Source: Streptomyces ficellus
GTDB lineage: Bacteria; Actinomycetota; Actinomycetes; Streptomycetales; Streptomycetaceae
DNA length: 64,000 nucleotides
Assembly: GCF_009739905.1 (NCBI RefSeq)
Contig: NZ_CP034279.1
Span: 1,178,001-1,242,000 of the forward strand
Reading direction: 5' to 3'
The position numbers and the translations under genes are program-made. The notes under the pieces were generated by a model, which was given only the letters and a program-made list of their open reading frames with translations, was not told the origin of the DNA and did not search any database. Below, piece after piece: positions 16,300 through 24,758 of the stretch; the first letter of the stretch is position 1, and each line of letters opens with the position of its first letter.

Positions 16300-17016
16300 C
16301 TACTCGACGAAGCTGTACGGCGGCAGCGGCCCGTTCACCTGGACGACCAGGTGGGGGTGCGCCTGCTGCAGCTTGTCCACGGCGGCGACGAAGCCGTCGG
16401 CGCGGTCGCGCTCCACGAGGAACGAGATGTTTGCCAGCCAGGCGCCGCTCTCGGGGCCGGGGCGCAGGTCCGCGGCCTCGCTCTCCAGCGCCTGCTGGAC
16501 GACGACCGCGTCGCTCGCCTCCCGCTGCTGGACCGCGGCGGCCACGCGCTCGCCGAGGGCGAGCTTCTGTTCGTAGGTGCCGCCGCCCGCCGCGCGGTTG
16601 GCCTCGCTGAGCGCCCGCAGTTCGGCGTTGTCGGCGAGCACCTGGTGCAGGACGGCTTCCTCGTCGTGGCTGGCCTTCACGTTGTACTCGACCTTGTCGT
16701 CGAGGGCGCGCAGCCGCTCCAGGTAGTGCTCCTCGCGTTCGCCGAGGACGGCGACGACCGCGTCGTCGTCGGGCGAGACGCCGCCGAACCGCATCGGCAG
16801 GACAGCGCCGGCCGCGCCGGCCTCCGCGAGGACGTTCTGGTGGGCCATCAGGTCCCGCCGCTTGGGCCTGAGGTCGTCGGGCGCGTCGCTGACGAGCACC
16901 GCGAGCGCGCCGTGCTTGAGGACGCGGACGGGCTGTGGTGGGTCGCCGATGCCGCCCATCTTCTCGGGGAGTCCGGGGTGTGAGCTCCGCGCGATTCCGT
17001 AGACGTACGTGCTCAC
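16300..17016 (-). CDS. gvpF: Gas vesicle protein GvpF, GvpL/GvpF family (cluster 1)
   Basis: 238 residues with the GvpF/L plan: YVYGIARSSHPGLPEKMGGIGDPPQPVRV at the N-terminus, the LRPKRRDLMAHQNVLAEAG segment (about 47-65), VLPMRFGGVSPDD, DKVEYNVKASHDEEAVL (about 104-120), and the C-terminal VVQVNGPLPPYSFVE hallmark. In other systems GvpF binds GvpA and keeps it soluble before incorporation. GTG start overlaps the gvpA stop (GTGA). Closely parallels the cluster 2 protein, especially the C-terminal motif. Confidence 0.93.
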   Translation of the reverse strand: MSTYVYGIARSSHPGLPEKMGGIGDPPQPVRVLKHGALAVLVSDAPDDLRPKRRDLMAHQNVLAEAGAAGAVLPMRFGGVSPDDDAVVAVLGEREEHYLERLRALDDKVEYNVKASHDEEAVLHQVLADNAELRALSEANRAAGGGTYEQKLALGERVAAAVQQREASDAVVVQQALESEAADLRPGPESGAWLANISFLVERDRADGFVAAVDKLQQAHPHLVVQVNGPLPPYSFVE

Positions 17017-17423
17017 TCCTGCTCCTCCTTCTTGCGGGACGACGACGAGCGGCTGGTGGAGCGGCTGGTCGAGCTGTCGGACGAGCCCTTGAGGGCGTCC
17101 GAGATGGTTTCGGCCGCGCCGGACAGGGCGCCCTTGGACTTGCCGCGGGCGCCGGACTCGGTCATCTCACCGACCAGGTCGGGCAGTCCGGGGTTCTTGC
17201 GGGGGCCGGCCTCGAGGTCGAGGCGGTTACAGGCTTCGGCGAAGCGGAGATAGGTGTCGACGCTGGCGACGACGACCCGGACGTCGATCTTCAGAATCTC
17301 GATGCCGACCAGGGACACGCGGACGAACGCGTCGATGACGAGTCCGCGGTCCAGGACGAGTTCGAGGACGTCGTACAGGCCACTGCTGCCGCCGCCGCTC
17401 TGCTGTGCCGGAACTACGGTCAT
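17013..17423 (-). CDS. gvpA: Gas vesicle structural protein GvpA with Ser/Arg tail (cluster 1)
   Basis: 136 residues. The shell-forming core is [19 protein letters not shown] and [20 protein letters not shown], then [15 protein letters not shown], covering about residues 16-75. The classic GvpA is about 70 residues; this one adds a 60-residue tail with [17 protein letters not shown] and a final Ser/Arg/Lys-rich segment. In contrast, the cluster 2 GvpA tail is strongly acidic then basic. ATG 17423 is chosen because a GGAGG precedes it and the homologous sequence starts MTVVP in both copies. Confidence 0.93.
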   Translation of the reverse strand: MTVVPAQQSGGGSSGLYDVLELVLDRGLVIDAFVRVSLVGIEILKIDVRVVVASVDTYLRFAEACNRLDLEAGPRKNPGLPDLVGEMTESGARGKSKGALSGAAETISDALKGSSDSSTSRSTSRSSSSRKKEEQE

Positions 17424-17442
17424 GGTGGGGTGCCTCCCTCCC

Positions 17443-17784
17443 CTAGGAACGGTCCGACCTGCCGCGCTCGTAGCGGCGGATCCTCCGGTAGCCACTGAGC
17501 TCGCCGTTCGCGTCGAGTTCGACCTCGTACGAGGCGAGCAGGCTCATCGTGTCGGGGACACGGGCCAGTTCGAGCACCTCGACGTGCAGACTCCAGCCGT
17601 CCTCGGTACGTTCGAAGGACGACACCGACTCGGCTTCCATACCGGTGAGTTCGGCGAGCTGTGCGCATGCCCCCCGCAGTACCTGCATGGGGCCGGGCGA
17701 CTGTTCCTTGGGCTGTTGTTGTGCCCGGGCGCTGTTCGCCCGGGCGCTGGTGTTCTTCTCGGTGTTCTCTGATGTGTTCGCCAT
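17443..17784 (-). CDS. gvpO: Gas vesicle protein GvpO (cluster 1)
   Basis: 113 residues. After a Ser/Gln-rich N-terminus comes the GvpO domain: AQLAELTGMEAESVSSFER, then GWSLHVEVLELARVPDTMSLLASYEVELD, then GYRRIRRYERGRSD. GvpO is an accessory protein required for vesicle formation in haloarchaea. It is the first gene of cluster 1, with 66 bp between it and the LigD-type gene upstream on the same strand. No distinct promoter motif was found in that gap, so read-through from ligD is possible. Confidence 0.92.
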   Translation of the reverse strand: MANTSENTEKNTSARANSARAQQQPKEQSPGPMQVLRGACAQLAELTGMEAESVSSFERTEDGWSLHVEVLELARVPDTMSLLASYEVELDANGELSGYRRIRRYERGRSDRS

Positions 17785-17850
17785 GAGTGCCTCGCTCTTC
17801 GGATTGCCGTGACTCGGGCCCGCAAACCCTTGGCCTGTGGTCGGTGCGGT

Positions 17851-18762
17851 TCAGCGCAGTGCGTCGAGGCGCCGGCGGGCCGGGCCGAGGGCGCGCGGGC
17901 GGGCCGCGGCACCGTCCCAGGGCGCGCTGCGGGCCTGTTCCAGCACGGTGGCGACGGTCCAGCGGCGGGCGTGGGTCTCCGGCTCGTCCAGCTGGTCCCA
18001 GCGCATCGGTGTGGCCACGGGGGCGCCGGGCCTGGCGCGTACGGAGTACGGGGCGACGGCGGTCTGGGCGTAGCCGTTGCGCTGGACGTCCAGGTAGAGG
18101 CGGTCGCCGCGGGCCTGTTTGCGTGCCGCGGTGGTGAGTTCGCCGGGGTGGGCGGCGGCGAGGGCCTCGGCGACGTCCCGGGCGAAGGCCCGTACGTCGT
18201 CGAACTCGCTGTGCCCGTCGAGCGGAACGATGACGTGCAGGCCCTTGGAGCCGGTGGTCATCAGGTGGGAGGGCAGCTTGAGGGCGTCGAGGAGTTCGCC
18301 GAGGAGGTGGGCCGCGCGGCGCACGGCGTCGAAGTCGTCCTCGGGGGGATCGAGGTCGAACACCATGCGGTCGGGCCACTGGAGCCGGTCGGCCTTCGAC
18401 TGCCAGCGGTGCAGGGTGACGCAGGCCTGGTCGGCGAGGTGGACGAGAGTGGCGGTGTCGTCGCACACGGTGTGGGTGACGGTGCCGCCCTCCTTGGCGA
18501 CCTCGACGCGGTGCACCCAGTCGGGGTAACTGTCGGGCGTGTCCTTCTGCATGAACCGGGGTCCGGTGATGCCGTCGGGATGCCGTTCGAGCATCAGGGG
18601 CCGGCCGCGCAGGTGCGGCAGCATGAAGGGCGCGACGGAACGGTAGTAGTCGGCGAGGTCCGCCTTGGTGATCCCGTCGCCGGGGAAGAGGACCTTGTCG
18701 GGGCGGTGGACGTCGACGGTCCGGCGGCCGGCTCGTACGGCCCTGGTGCTGCTCGTACTCAT
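17851..18762 (-). CDS. Stand-alone LigD-type polymerase/primase domain protein
   Basis: 303 residues equal to the LigD polymerase (archaeo-eukaryotic primase superfamily) domain of bacterial end-joining. Motifs: DKVLFPGDGITKADLADYYR (about 22-41), catalytic acidic pair MVFDLDPPE (Asp136, Asp138), TGSKGLHVIVPL (170-181; active-site His176) and the later LYLDVQRNGYAQTAVAPYSVR with the third carboxylate. The nuclease and ligase domains of full LigD are absent, and no ku or ligase gene is nearby. It may fill gaps or add ribonucleotides at DNA ends together with a ligase encoded elsewhere. Its stop is 66 bp upstream of gvpO. Start ATG 18762. Confidence 0.87.
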   Translation of the reverse strand: MSTSSTRAVRAGRRTVDVHRPDKVLFPGDGITKADLADYYRSVAPFMLPHLRGRPLMLERHPDGITGPRFMQKDTPDSYPDWVHRVEVAKEGGTVTHTVCDDTATLVHLADQACVTLHRWQSKADRLQWPDRMVFDLDPPEDDFDAVRRAAHLLGELLDALKLPSHLMTTGSKGLHVIVPLDGHSEFDDVRAFARDVAEALAAAHPGELTTAARKQARGDRLYLDVQRNGYAQTAVAPYSVRARPGAPVATPMRWDQLDEPETHARRWTVATVLEQARSAPWDGAAARPRALGPARRRLDALR

Positions 18763-18845
18763 CGTGTGCGCGTACCCGGGCGGACCGCGGCTACACGCCG
18801 GGAATCCCGTTGCGCGGCGGGGTCGCGGGGCCCGACGATCCGGGC

Positions 18846-19421
18846 ATGAGTGTGTTCCTGCGGACGTCCAGGCTGGTGCTGCGCACGGTCACGGAGGACG
18901 ACCTGGACGAGGTGGTGGCGCTCGACAACGACCCCCTGGTCATGCGGTACCTCAACGGCGGTCGTCCGGTGTCGCGCGAGGAGGTGCGGTCGGGGTCGCT
19001 GCGGCGCCTGAGGGGGCCGGGGTTCTGGGCGGCGGAGGCGCGCGGGCCACAGGGACCGCCGGGGGGCGGTTCGCTGGGCGGGTCGCCGGGCGGGTGGCTG
19101 GGCTGGTTCTCGCTGGACCCGCTGGACGGGGCGGGGACGGTGGAGCTGGGCTACCGGCTGCGCCGGTCGGCGTGGGGCCGGGGGTACGCGACGGAGGGCT
19201 CCCTCGCCCTGATCGACCAGGGGTTTCGCGAGCTAAGTGTGCGGCGGGTGACCGCGACGACGATGACGGTCAACGCGGGGTCGCGGCGCGTGATGGAGAA
19301 GTGCGGGCTGCGCCACGTGCGGACGTTCTTCGAGGAGTGGCCCGACGTGATCGGGGGATCGGAGCACGGGGACGTGGAGTACGCCCTGACCCGGGAGGAG
19401 TGGCTCGCCGGGCAGGGGTGA
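18846..19421 (+). CDS. GNAT-family N-acetyltransferase (RimJ/RimL type)
   Basis: 191 residues. Begins LRTSRLVLRTVTEDDLDEV, the usual opening of the RimJ/RimL group, with the acetyl-CoA-binding segment ELGYRLRRSAWGRGYATEG (about 101-119) and TMTVNAGSRRVMEKCGLRHVRTF near the C-terminus. A glycine-rich insert (about 67-80, GPPGGGSLGGSPGG) interrupts the domain between strands. Target protein or small molecule unknown. ATG 18846 is preferred to an upstream GTG at 18810. Divergent from the LigD-type gene and convergent with transketolase, from which a stem-loop separates it. Confidence 0.85.
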   Translation: MSVFLRTSRLVLRTVTEDDLDEVVALDNDPLVMRYLNGGRPVSREEVRSGSLRRLRGPGFWAAEARGPQGPPGGGSLGGSPGGWLGWFSLDPLDGAGTVELGYRLRRSAWGRGYATEGSLALIDQGFRELSVRRVTATTMTVNAGSRRVMEKCGLRHVRTFFEEWPDVIGGSEHGDVEYALTREEWLAGQG

Positions 19422-19456
19422 CGCGTACCGGTCCGGACTGACGGGGACGGGGAGGC

Positions 19457-19498
19457 GCCCCGGGCCCGTGCGCCCGTGGGGGCGTACGGGCCCGGGGC
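19457..19498. terminator. Long stem-loop between convergent GNAT and transketolase genes
   Basis: Arms at 19457-19475 and 19479-19498 pair over about 18 positions with one mismatch (GCCCCGGGCCCGTGCGCCC against its near-complement) around a three-base loop. Located in the 108-bp convergent gap, so it can serve both genes. Confidence 0.7.
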
Positions 19499-19529
19499 GG
19501 CCGGGCGTGCGCGGTGGCGTGCCCGGTGC

Positions 19530-21392
19530 TCAGGGCGCCACTACCTGCTCCACCAGCAGTTGTACGGCCGCCACGATCGCCTCGGCGTCGATGCCGGCCT
19601 TGCGCAGCTGCTCCTCCGGGGTCGCCGACGCGGGCATGTTCCGCACCGCGAGGCGCGCCATGCGGGGTGCCGGGCGGCCGTCGGAGAAGGCCTCGGCGAC
19701 CGCGTCGCCCAGGCCGCCCTCCGGGTGGTGGTCCTCGACGGTGAGGAGGCATCCGGTGGCGCGGGCCGCGTCGTTCAGCGTGTCGGTGTCCACCGGCTTC
19801 ACCGAGTACAGGTCGATCACCCGCACCGGGATGCCGTGGCCGGCGAGCAGGTCGGCGGCCTTGAGCGCCTCGTGCACCGTGACCCCGGCCGCGACGATCG
19901 TCGCCCGGTCGTCGTCGCCGTGGGTGCGCAGCACCTTGCTGCCGCCGACGGGGAACGTCTCGTCGGGCCCGTACAGGACGGGCATGTCGCCGCGTGAGGT
20001 GCGCAGGTAGCGGACGCCCTTGAGGTCGGCCATGGTGGCCACCAGCCGGGCGGTCTGGTTGGCGTCGCACGGGTGGAGCACGGTGCTGCCGTGCACCGAG
20101 CGGACCATGGCGAGGTCCTCCAGGCCCATCTGGGAGGGCCCGTCCTGGCCGATGGCGACGCCCGCGTGCGATCCGATCAGGTTGATCCCGGCGCGGCTGA
20201 CGGCCGCCATGCGGATGAAGTCGTGCGCCCGGGTGAGGAAGGCGGCGAAGGTCGACGCGTACGGCACGTAGCCGCGCGTCTGCAGTCCGACGGCGGCGGC
20301 GACCAGCTGCTGTTCGGCGATGTAGCACTCGAAGTACCGGTCGGGGTGGGCCTTGGCGAAGAACTCGGTGCGGGTCGAGTCGCTGACTTCGGCGTCCAGC
20401 GCGACGACGTCCGCGCGTGCCGAGCCGAGCGCCTCCAGGGCGTGGCCGTAGGCGGTGCGGGTGGCGACCGAGTCGCCGATGTCGAAGCGCGGCAGCTGGG
20501 CCGCGGGCGGCTCGCCGTCGCCGGTGCCGGCCGTCGCGCGGCCGGTCACCTCGGGCGGCCGCTGGACGTCGACGTGCAGGGAGCGCCGGCCGCCCAGTTC
20601 GTCGACGGCGGCCTCGGCGTCCTTGACGGGCTTGCCGTGGAACCCCTCCAGGTCCTCGACGGCGGCGACGCCCCGGCCCTTGCGGGTGGCGGCGATGATC
20701 GCCGTGGGCTGCCGGATCGTGGAGCGGGCCTCGGCGAGCGCCCGGTCGACGGCTTCGACGTCGTGGCCGTCGACCTCGATGGTGTGCCAGCCGAAGGCGT
20801 GCAGCCGCCGTTCGTAGGCGGCCAGGTCGTGTTCGTGGCGGGTGGGGCCGCGCTGCCCGAGCCGGTTGACGTCGATGATCAGGGTGAGGTTGTCGAGGTG
20901 GTTGTACGCGGCGTGCTCGGCGGCCTCCCACACGGAGCCCTCCGCCATCTCGCTGTCGCCGGACAGGACGTAGACGCGGTAGGGGGCCTCGTCGAGGCGC
21001 TTGCCTGCGAGGGCGATGCCGACGCCGACGGGCAGGCCCTGCCCGAGGGAGCCGGTGGCGACGTCCACCCAAGGGAGCCGGGGCGTGGGGTGCCCTTCGA
21101 GGCGGCTGCCGAGCTCGCGGAAGGTGAGCAGTTCGTCGTCGTCGACCGCGCCGGCGGCCTTGTACATGGCGTACAGCAGCGGCGAGGCGTGTCCCTTGGA
21201 GAGGACGAGCCGGTCGTTGCCGGGGTGTTCGGGACGGTCGAAGTCGAACCGCAGGTGGTGGGCGAGGAGGACGGCGCCGATGTCGGCCGCCGACATGGAC
21301 GAGGTGGGGTGGCCCGAGCCGGCGGCGTCGGCGGCGCGTACGGCGTCGACGCGCAACTGCTGGGCCAGGGCGGTCAGTTCTTCGTGGTGCAT
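19530..21392 (-). CDS. Transketolase (compact, eukaryote-like form)
   Basis: 620 residues. TPP-binding domain with AAGSGHPTSSMSAADIGAVL (about 22-41), LSKGHASPLLYAMYKAAG, GSLGQGLPVGVG and the cofactor loop GDSEMAEGSVWEA ending IIDVNRLGQRGPT. The pyrimidine domain has the catalytic AEQQLVAAAVGLQ, and the C-terminal domain ends the chain. GDSEMAEGS is also the motif of animal-type transketolases, so the serine in place of GDG glycine is not a defect. About 620 residues versus about 670 for enterobacterial enzymes. Transfers two-carbon units in the pentose phosphate pathway. The gene upstream (NADH dehydrogenase) ends one base before this ATG, so both are one transcript. Confidence 0.9.
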   Translation of the reverse strand: MHHEELTALAQQLRVDAVRAADAAGSGHPTSSMSAADIGAVLLAHHLRFDFDRPEHPGNDRLVLSKGHASPLLYAMYKAAGAVDDDELLTFRELGSRLEGHPTPRLPWVDVATGSLGQGLPVGVGIALAGKRLDEAPYRVYVLSGDSEMAEGSVWEAAEHAAYNHLDNLTLIIDVNRLGQRGPTRHEHDLAAYERRLHAFGWHTIEVDGHDVEAVDRALAEARSTIRQPTAIIAATRKGRGVAAVEDLEGFHGKPVKDAEAAVDELGGRRSLHVDVQRPPEVTGRATAGTGDGEPPAAQLPRFDIGDSVATRTAYGHALEALGSARADVVALDAEVSDSTRTEFFAKAHPDRYFECYIAEQQLVAAAVGLQTRGYVPYASTFAAFLTRAHDFIRMAAVSRAGINLIGSHAGVAIGQDGPSQMGLEDLAMVRSVHGSTVLHPCDANQTARLVATMADLKGVRYLRTSRGDMPVLYGPDETFPVGGSKVLRTHGDDDRATIVAAGVTVHEALKAADLLAGHGIPVRVIDLYSVKPVDTDTLNDAARATGCLLTVEDHHPEGGLGDAVAEAFSDGRPAPRMARLAVRNMPASATPEEQLRKAGIDAEAIVAAVQLLVEQVVAP

Positions 21393-21393
21393 G

Positions 21394-22848
21394 TCACTCC
21401 TTGCCGTGTGCCGGGCCGGATTCGCCGCCGTCCGCCGCGCCGGTGCGGCCGGTCCCGCCGCCGGGTCCGGCGGGGATGCGGGCCAGTTCGGGCGAGGCGG
21501 TGTCCAGGGGGACCTGCCAGGAGCGCAGCAGGCCAAGCTGGACGGCCTGGCGGGGCAGGGCGGCGTCCAGCAGCCAGTCTGCGGCCACCCGCACCCGGTT
21601 GCCGGGCATGGCGGCCAGGTGGTAGCCGCGGGTCACCGCTCCGGCGACCGGCCCGGACAGCTTCACGCCCATCGGGTTGGCGGCCGCCTTGACCCCGCCG
21701 AGGTCGACGGCGAAACCCATGTCGTGGTGCCGGTACGGGACGGCGTCGCCGTACCCGAGGGACGCGGCGACGTTGCGGGCGGCGACCTTGCCCTGCCGGG
21801 ACGCGTGCTGCGCCGTCATGGGCGTGAACTCGCCGGGCCGGGTCAGGTCCGGTACGGCCGCGGCGTCGCCGCACGCGAAGACGTCGGGGTGGCCGGGGAC
21901 GCCGAGCTGCGGGGACACGACGAGGCGGCCGCGCTCGACGGGCAGGCCCAGCTCGGAGACGAGCGGGTCGGGGCGCACGCCTACGCACCAGATCAGCGAC
22001 CGGGTCTCGACGAACTCGCCGTCGTCCAGGAGGACTCCGTCGGCCGTGGACTCCTTGACGGAGGTCTTGGTGCGCACGTCCACGCCCCGGCTGCGGAGCA
22101 CCTCGTCGGCGGTGCGGGACAGCTTCTCGTCGAGCCCCGGCAGGACGCGGTCGGCGACGTCGAGGAGCATCCAGCGGGGCCGTACGCCGCGGGGCCAGGA
22201 CGGCCGGTGGCGGACGAGGGAGTCGGTGAACATCTTGCCGTGCGCGGCCAGTTCCGTACCGGTGTAGCCGGCGCCGACGACCACGAAGGTGCAGCGCGAG
22301 GTGCACTCGGCGGGGTTTCCGGCCGCCGACGCCAGTTCGATCTGGCGGGTGATGTGGTCGCGCAGGTAGAGCGCCTCGGGCAGGCCGCGGAAGCCGGTGG
22401 CGTTCTCGGCGACGCCGGGGATGGGCAGCAGCTTGCTGACGCTGCCGACGGCGAGGACCAGCCGGTCGTAGGTGAGGGTGCCCTCGGTGCCCTCGGGGTC
22501 GGTGTAGTGGACGGCGCGCCCGTCGAGGTCGACGTGGTCGGCCTGGCCGAGCACCAGCCGTACGTGGCGGAGGGTGCCGGGCAGGGAGACGGTGATCCGG
22601 CGCGCCTCCAGCACTCCGGCGGTGACCTGGGGCAGCAGCGGCAGGTAGAGGAAGTAGTCGGTGGGGTTCAGCAGCACGATCTCGGCGCGGCCGCGCAGGC
22701 TGCGGGAGAGGTGGCGGGCGGTCTGGTACCCGGCGAAGCCGGCGCCGACGATCACGACGCGCGGCAGGGCGCGGGAGCCGTCGGGTTGGTGGCCGGCGCG
22801 GCCGGAGGGGCCCGGGAACGGGCCGGACGGGCTGACGGACGGGGTCAC
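21394..22848 (-). CDS. NAD(P)/FAD-dependent oxidoreductase, type II NADH dehydrogenase-like
   Basis: 484 residues with two nucleotide-binding folds. FAD-binding GAGFAGYQTARHLSR (about 36-50), the NDH-2 family motif NPTDYFLYLPLLPQVTAGVL (about 61-80), NADH-binding VVVGAGYTGTELAAH (about 192-206), and FAD-contact CGDAAAVPDL followed by FTPMTAQHASRQGK. No cleavable signal is seen, and the C-terminus has hydrophobic patches that could associate with the membrane. Transfers electrons from NAD(P)H to quinone without proton pumping. Start GTG 22848 follows GGAGG by four bases. First gene of an operon with transketolase. Confidence 0.87.
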   Translation of the reverse strand: MTPSVSPSGPFPGPSGRAGHQPDGSRALPRVVIVGAGFAGYQTARHLSRSLRGRAEIVLLNPTDYFLYLPLLPQVTAGVLEARRITVSLPGTLRHVRLVLGQADHVDLDGRAVHYTDPEGTEGTLTYDRLVLAVGSVSKLLPIPGVAENATGFRGLPEALYLRDHITRQIELASAAGNPAECTSRCTFVVVGAGYTGTELAAHGKMFTDSLVRHRPSWPRGVRPRWMLLDVADRVLPGLDEKLSRTADEVLRSRGVDVRTKTSVKESTADGVLLDDGEFVETRSLIWCVGVRPDPLVSELGLPVERGRLVVSPQLGVPGHPDVFACGDAAAVPDLTRPGEFTPMTAQHASRQGKVAARNVAASLGYGDAVPYRHHDMGFAVDLGGVKAAANPMGVKLSGPVAGAVTRGYHLAAMPGNRVRVAADWLLDAALPRQAVQLGLLRSWQVPLDTASPELARIPAGPGGGTGRTGAADGGESGPAHGKE

Positions 22849-23083
22849 AGGGCCTCCAGCGTCATGTCTGCGTGCGTGCACAGCCGCGTGATGCGGGCCG
22901 ACCTTCCCGGTGCCCCGCACCCTGCCCGCCAAACGCGGCATTACGGTCATGGGCGCGGCGGGCGGCGCTGAGGACGAGCCCTCACTCGTCCCACATTCCA
23001 AGATCGGCGTATCACCATGCGACACGACGGCGTACGGTGGCGGGCACGGAACCACCACCCCGGCGACCTGAGGGAGTACGGCC

Positions 23084-23890
23084 ATGGCCGACGCTGTCTA
23101 CACGCACGGACACCACGAGTCGGTGCTGCGCTCGCACCGCTGGCGCACGGCCGCAAATTCCGCGGCCTACCTGGTGGGCGCCCTGCGGCCGGGCATGGAC
23201 GTGCTGGACGTGGGGTGCGGGCCCGGCACGATCACGGCCGACCTGGCCGGGCTGGTCGCCCCGGGCGGCCGGGTGACGGCGGTCGACGCGGAGGCCGGCG
23301 TACTGGAACAGGCCCGCGCCACGGCACGCGAACGGGGCGTGGAGAACGTCCGGTTCGCGGTCGCCGACGTCCACGCCCTGGACTTCCCCGACGACTCCTT
23401 CGACGTCGTCCACGCCCACCAGGTGCTCCAGCACGTGGGCGACCCGGTGGCGGCGCTGCGCGAGATGCGGCGCGTGTGCCGCCCCGGCGGGGTCGTCGCC
23501 GCACGGGACGGCGACTACGCGGCGTTCACCTGGTACCCGGAGGTCCCGGCGCTGGACGCGTGGCTGGACCTGTACCGGCGGGTGGCGCGCGCCAACGGGG
23601 GCGAGCCGGACGCGGGCCGCCGCCTGCTGTCCTGGGCGCGGCGGGCGGGCTTCACGGACGTCACGGCCACCGCCGGCACCTGGTTGTTCGCCACCCCTGA
23701 GGAGCGCGCCTGGTGGAGCGGGCTGTGGGCGGACCGGACGACGGCTTCGGGGTACGCGGCGCTCGCCGTCGACGGCGGACACGCCACCAGGCGGGAGCTG
23801 GCGTCGATCGCCGAGGGCTGGCGGGAGTGGGGGCGGCGGGACGACGGCTGGTTCCTGGTGCCGCACGGGGAGGTGCTGTGCCGGGTGTGA
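23084..23890 (+). CDS. Class I SAM-dependent methyltransferase
   Basis: 268 residues of the UbiE/Coq5-type methyltransferase fold. Motif I VLDVGCGPGTITADLAGLV (about 44-62), acidic motif VTAVDAEAGVLEQA (about 67-80), FAVADVHALDFPDDSFD (about 95-111) and the post-motif HAHQVLQHVGDPVAALREM. A histidine in HAHQVLQH is common in small-molecule methyltransferases. Substrate unknown. Start ATG 23084 with AGGGAG before it. It diverges from the NADH dehydrogenase operon over a 235-bp gap and is followed 22 bp later by a VOC protein. Confidence 0.85.
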   Translation: MADAVYTHGHHESVLRSHRWRTAANSAAYLVGALRPGMDVLDVGCGPGTITADLAGLVAPGGRVTAVDAEAGVLEQARATARERGVENVRFAVADVHALDFPDDSFDVVHAHQVLQHVGDPVAALREMRRVCRPGGVVAARDGDYAAFTWYPEVPALDAWLDLYRRVARANGGEPDAGRRLLSWARRAGFTDVTATAGTWLFATPEERAWWSGLWADRTTASGYAALAVDGGHATRRELASIAEGWREWGRRDDGWFLVPHGEVLCRV

Positions 23891-23912
23891 CGCGTCAACT
23901 ACCCTCGCCCGT

Positions 23913-24260
23913 ATGGAGATCCTCGGCACCACGCTGCGCGTCTGCGTCGACGACCTGGAGACCTCGGTGGTCTTCTACGAACGGCTCACCGGCAGCCCCG
24001 CGCTCCGCTTCGAGCGCGGCGGCGTGTCGGTGGCGGCCATCGGCTGCTTCCTGCTGATGAGCGGTCCGGAGTCGGAGCTGGAGATCCTGCGCAAGGTGGC
24101 GGCGACGATCGCGGTCGAGGACGTGGACGCCGCCCACACGACCCTCACCGAGGCGGGCGCGAAGGTGCTGGCGGGCCCGGTGCCCACGCCCGCGGGCCGC
24201 AATCTGATCGCGGTCCACCCGGACGGCTCGGTCTTCGAGTACGTCGACCAGCGCCGCTGA
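23913..24260 (+). CDS. VOC-family (glyoxalase/bleomycin resistance-like) protein
   Basis: 115 residues, one VOC unit: TLRVCVDDLETSVVFYERLTG at the N-terminus and GRNLIAVHPDGSVFEYVDQ at the C-terminus, where the metal-binding glutamate is usually found (FEYVD). It lacks an obvious first histidine ligand, as several VOC proteins do. Possible roles are metal-dependent isomerase or binding protein; not decidable. Starts 22 bp after the methyltransferase, so probably co-transcribed. Last gene before gas-vesicle cluster 2. Confidence 0.75.
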   Translation: MEILGTTLRVCVDDLETSVVFYERLTGSPALRFERGGVSVAAIGCFLLMSGPESELEILRKVAATIAVEDVDAAHTTLTEAGAKVLAGPVPTPAGRNLIAVHPDGSVFEYVDQRR

Positions 24261-24311
24261 CGCGTCCGCCCCGCGCCGACCGCACCCCGCCCGCCCACGG
24301 CGACCGACCTT

Positions 24312-24380
24312 AAGTCCGATATGATTACTTGAGTGCTTGATATCGCTTATGTCGGTTATGGCAGTAGGTGAGTGACGACG
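24312..24380 (+). promoter_or_regulatory. AT-rich promoter region of gas vesicle cluster 2
   Basis: A sharp fall in GC content in an otherwise GC-rich window, just before gvpO. Contains TTAAGTCCGATATGATTACT, then ATATCGCTTATG (24340-24351) and TCGGTTATGG. ATATCGCTTATG is close to ATATGCGCTTATG found upstream of the csbD-like gene at the other end of the cluster (30195-30207). AGGTGA (24366-24371) is the probable ribosome site for gvpO. Consensus -35/-10 hexamers were not convincing, so the sigma factor is not assigned. Confidence 0.5.
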
Positions 24381-24710
24381 ATGCCTTCGGAGCGGCAGGA
24401 CGACGGGCCACGGCGCAGAGCCCGCGACGACGCGGAGCGCCGCCCCCGCCGGTTGTCGGCCCCGAAGGCCATGCGCTCCGCCGCCGAGCAATTGCAGGAG
24501 CTGCTCGGCAGGCCACCGGAGTCGATTTCCGCGCTCCGGCCCACCGATGACGGGTGGGAGGCCGAGGTGGAGGTGCTCGAGCTCGAGCGCATCCCGGAGA
24601 CGACCAGCGTGCTGGCCAGCTACCGGGTGACGCTCGATGCGGAAGGCGAACTCATGGCGTACGAACGGATCCGGCGCTACACGCGCGGGCAGATCGACAA
24701 GCGCGCCTGA
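24381..24710 (+). CDS. gvpO: Gas vesicle protein GvpO (cluster 2)
   Basis: 109 residues. A basic N-terminal third rich in arginine and aspartate, then the GvpO domain: AAEQLQELLGRPPESISALR, GWEAEVEVLELERIPETTSVLASYRVTLD and YERIRRYTRGQIDKRA. Aligns well with GvpO of cluster 1 from the LAELTG/LQELLG segment onward, with different N-terminal tails. ATG 24381 fits the AGGTGA site better than GTG 24372, which would touch it. First gene of cluster 2. Confidence 0.92.
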   Translation: MPSERQDDGPRRRARDDAERRPRRLSAPKAMRSAAEQLQELLGRPPESISALRPTDDGWEAEVEVLELERIPETTSVLASYRVTLDAEGELMAYERIRRYTRGQIDKRA

Positions 24711-24758
24711 GAACCGGATCCGGGCCGTGCGAGCAGGCGGTCCGTGAGAGGAGGCACC

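Noticed and set aside
19530..21392. GDS in place of GDG in the transketolase cofactor loop as a possible inactivating change.
   Set aside because: The GDSEMAEGSVWEA form is typical of the animal-like transketolase branch and all other motifs are intact.
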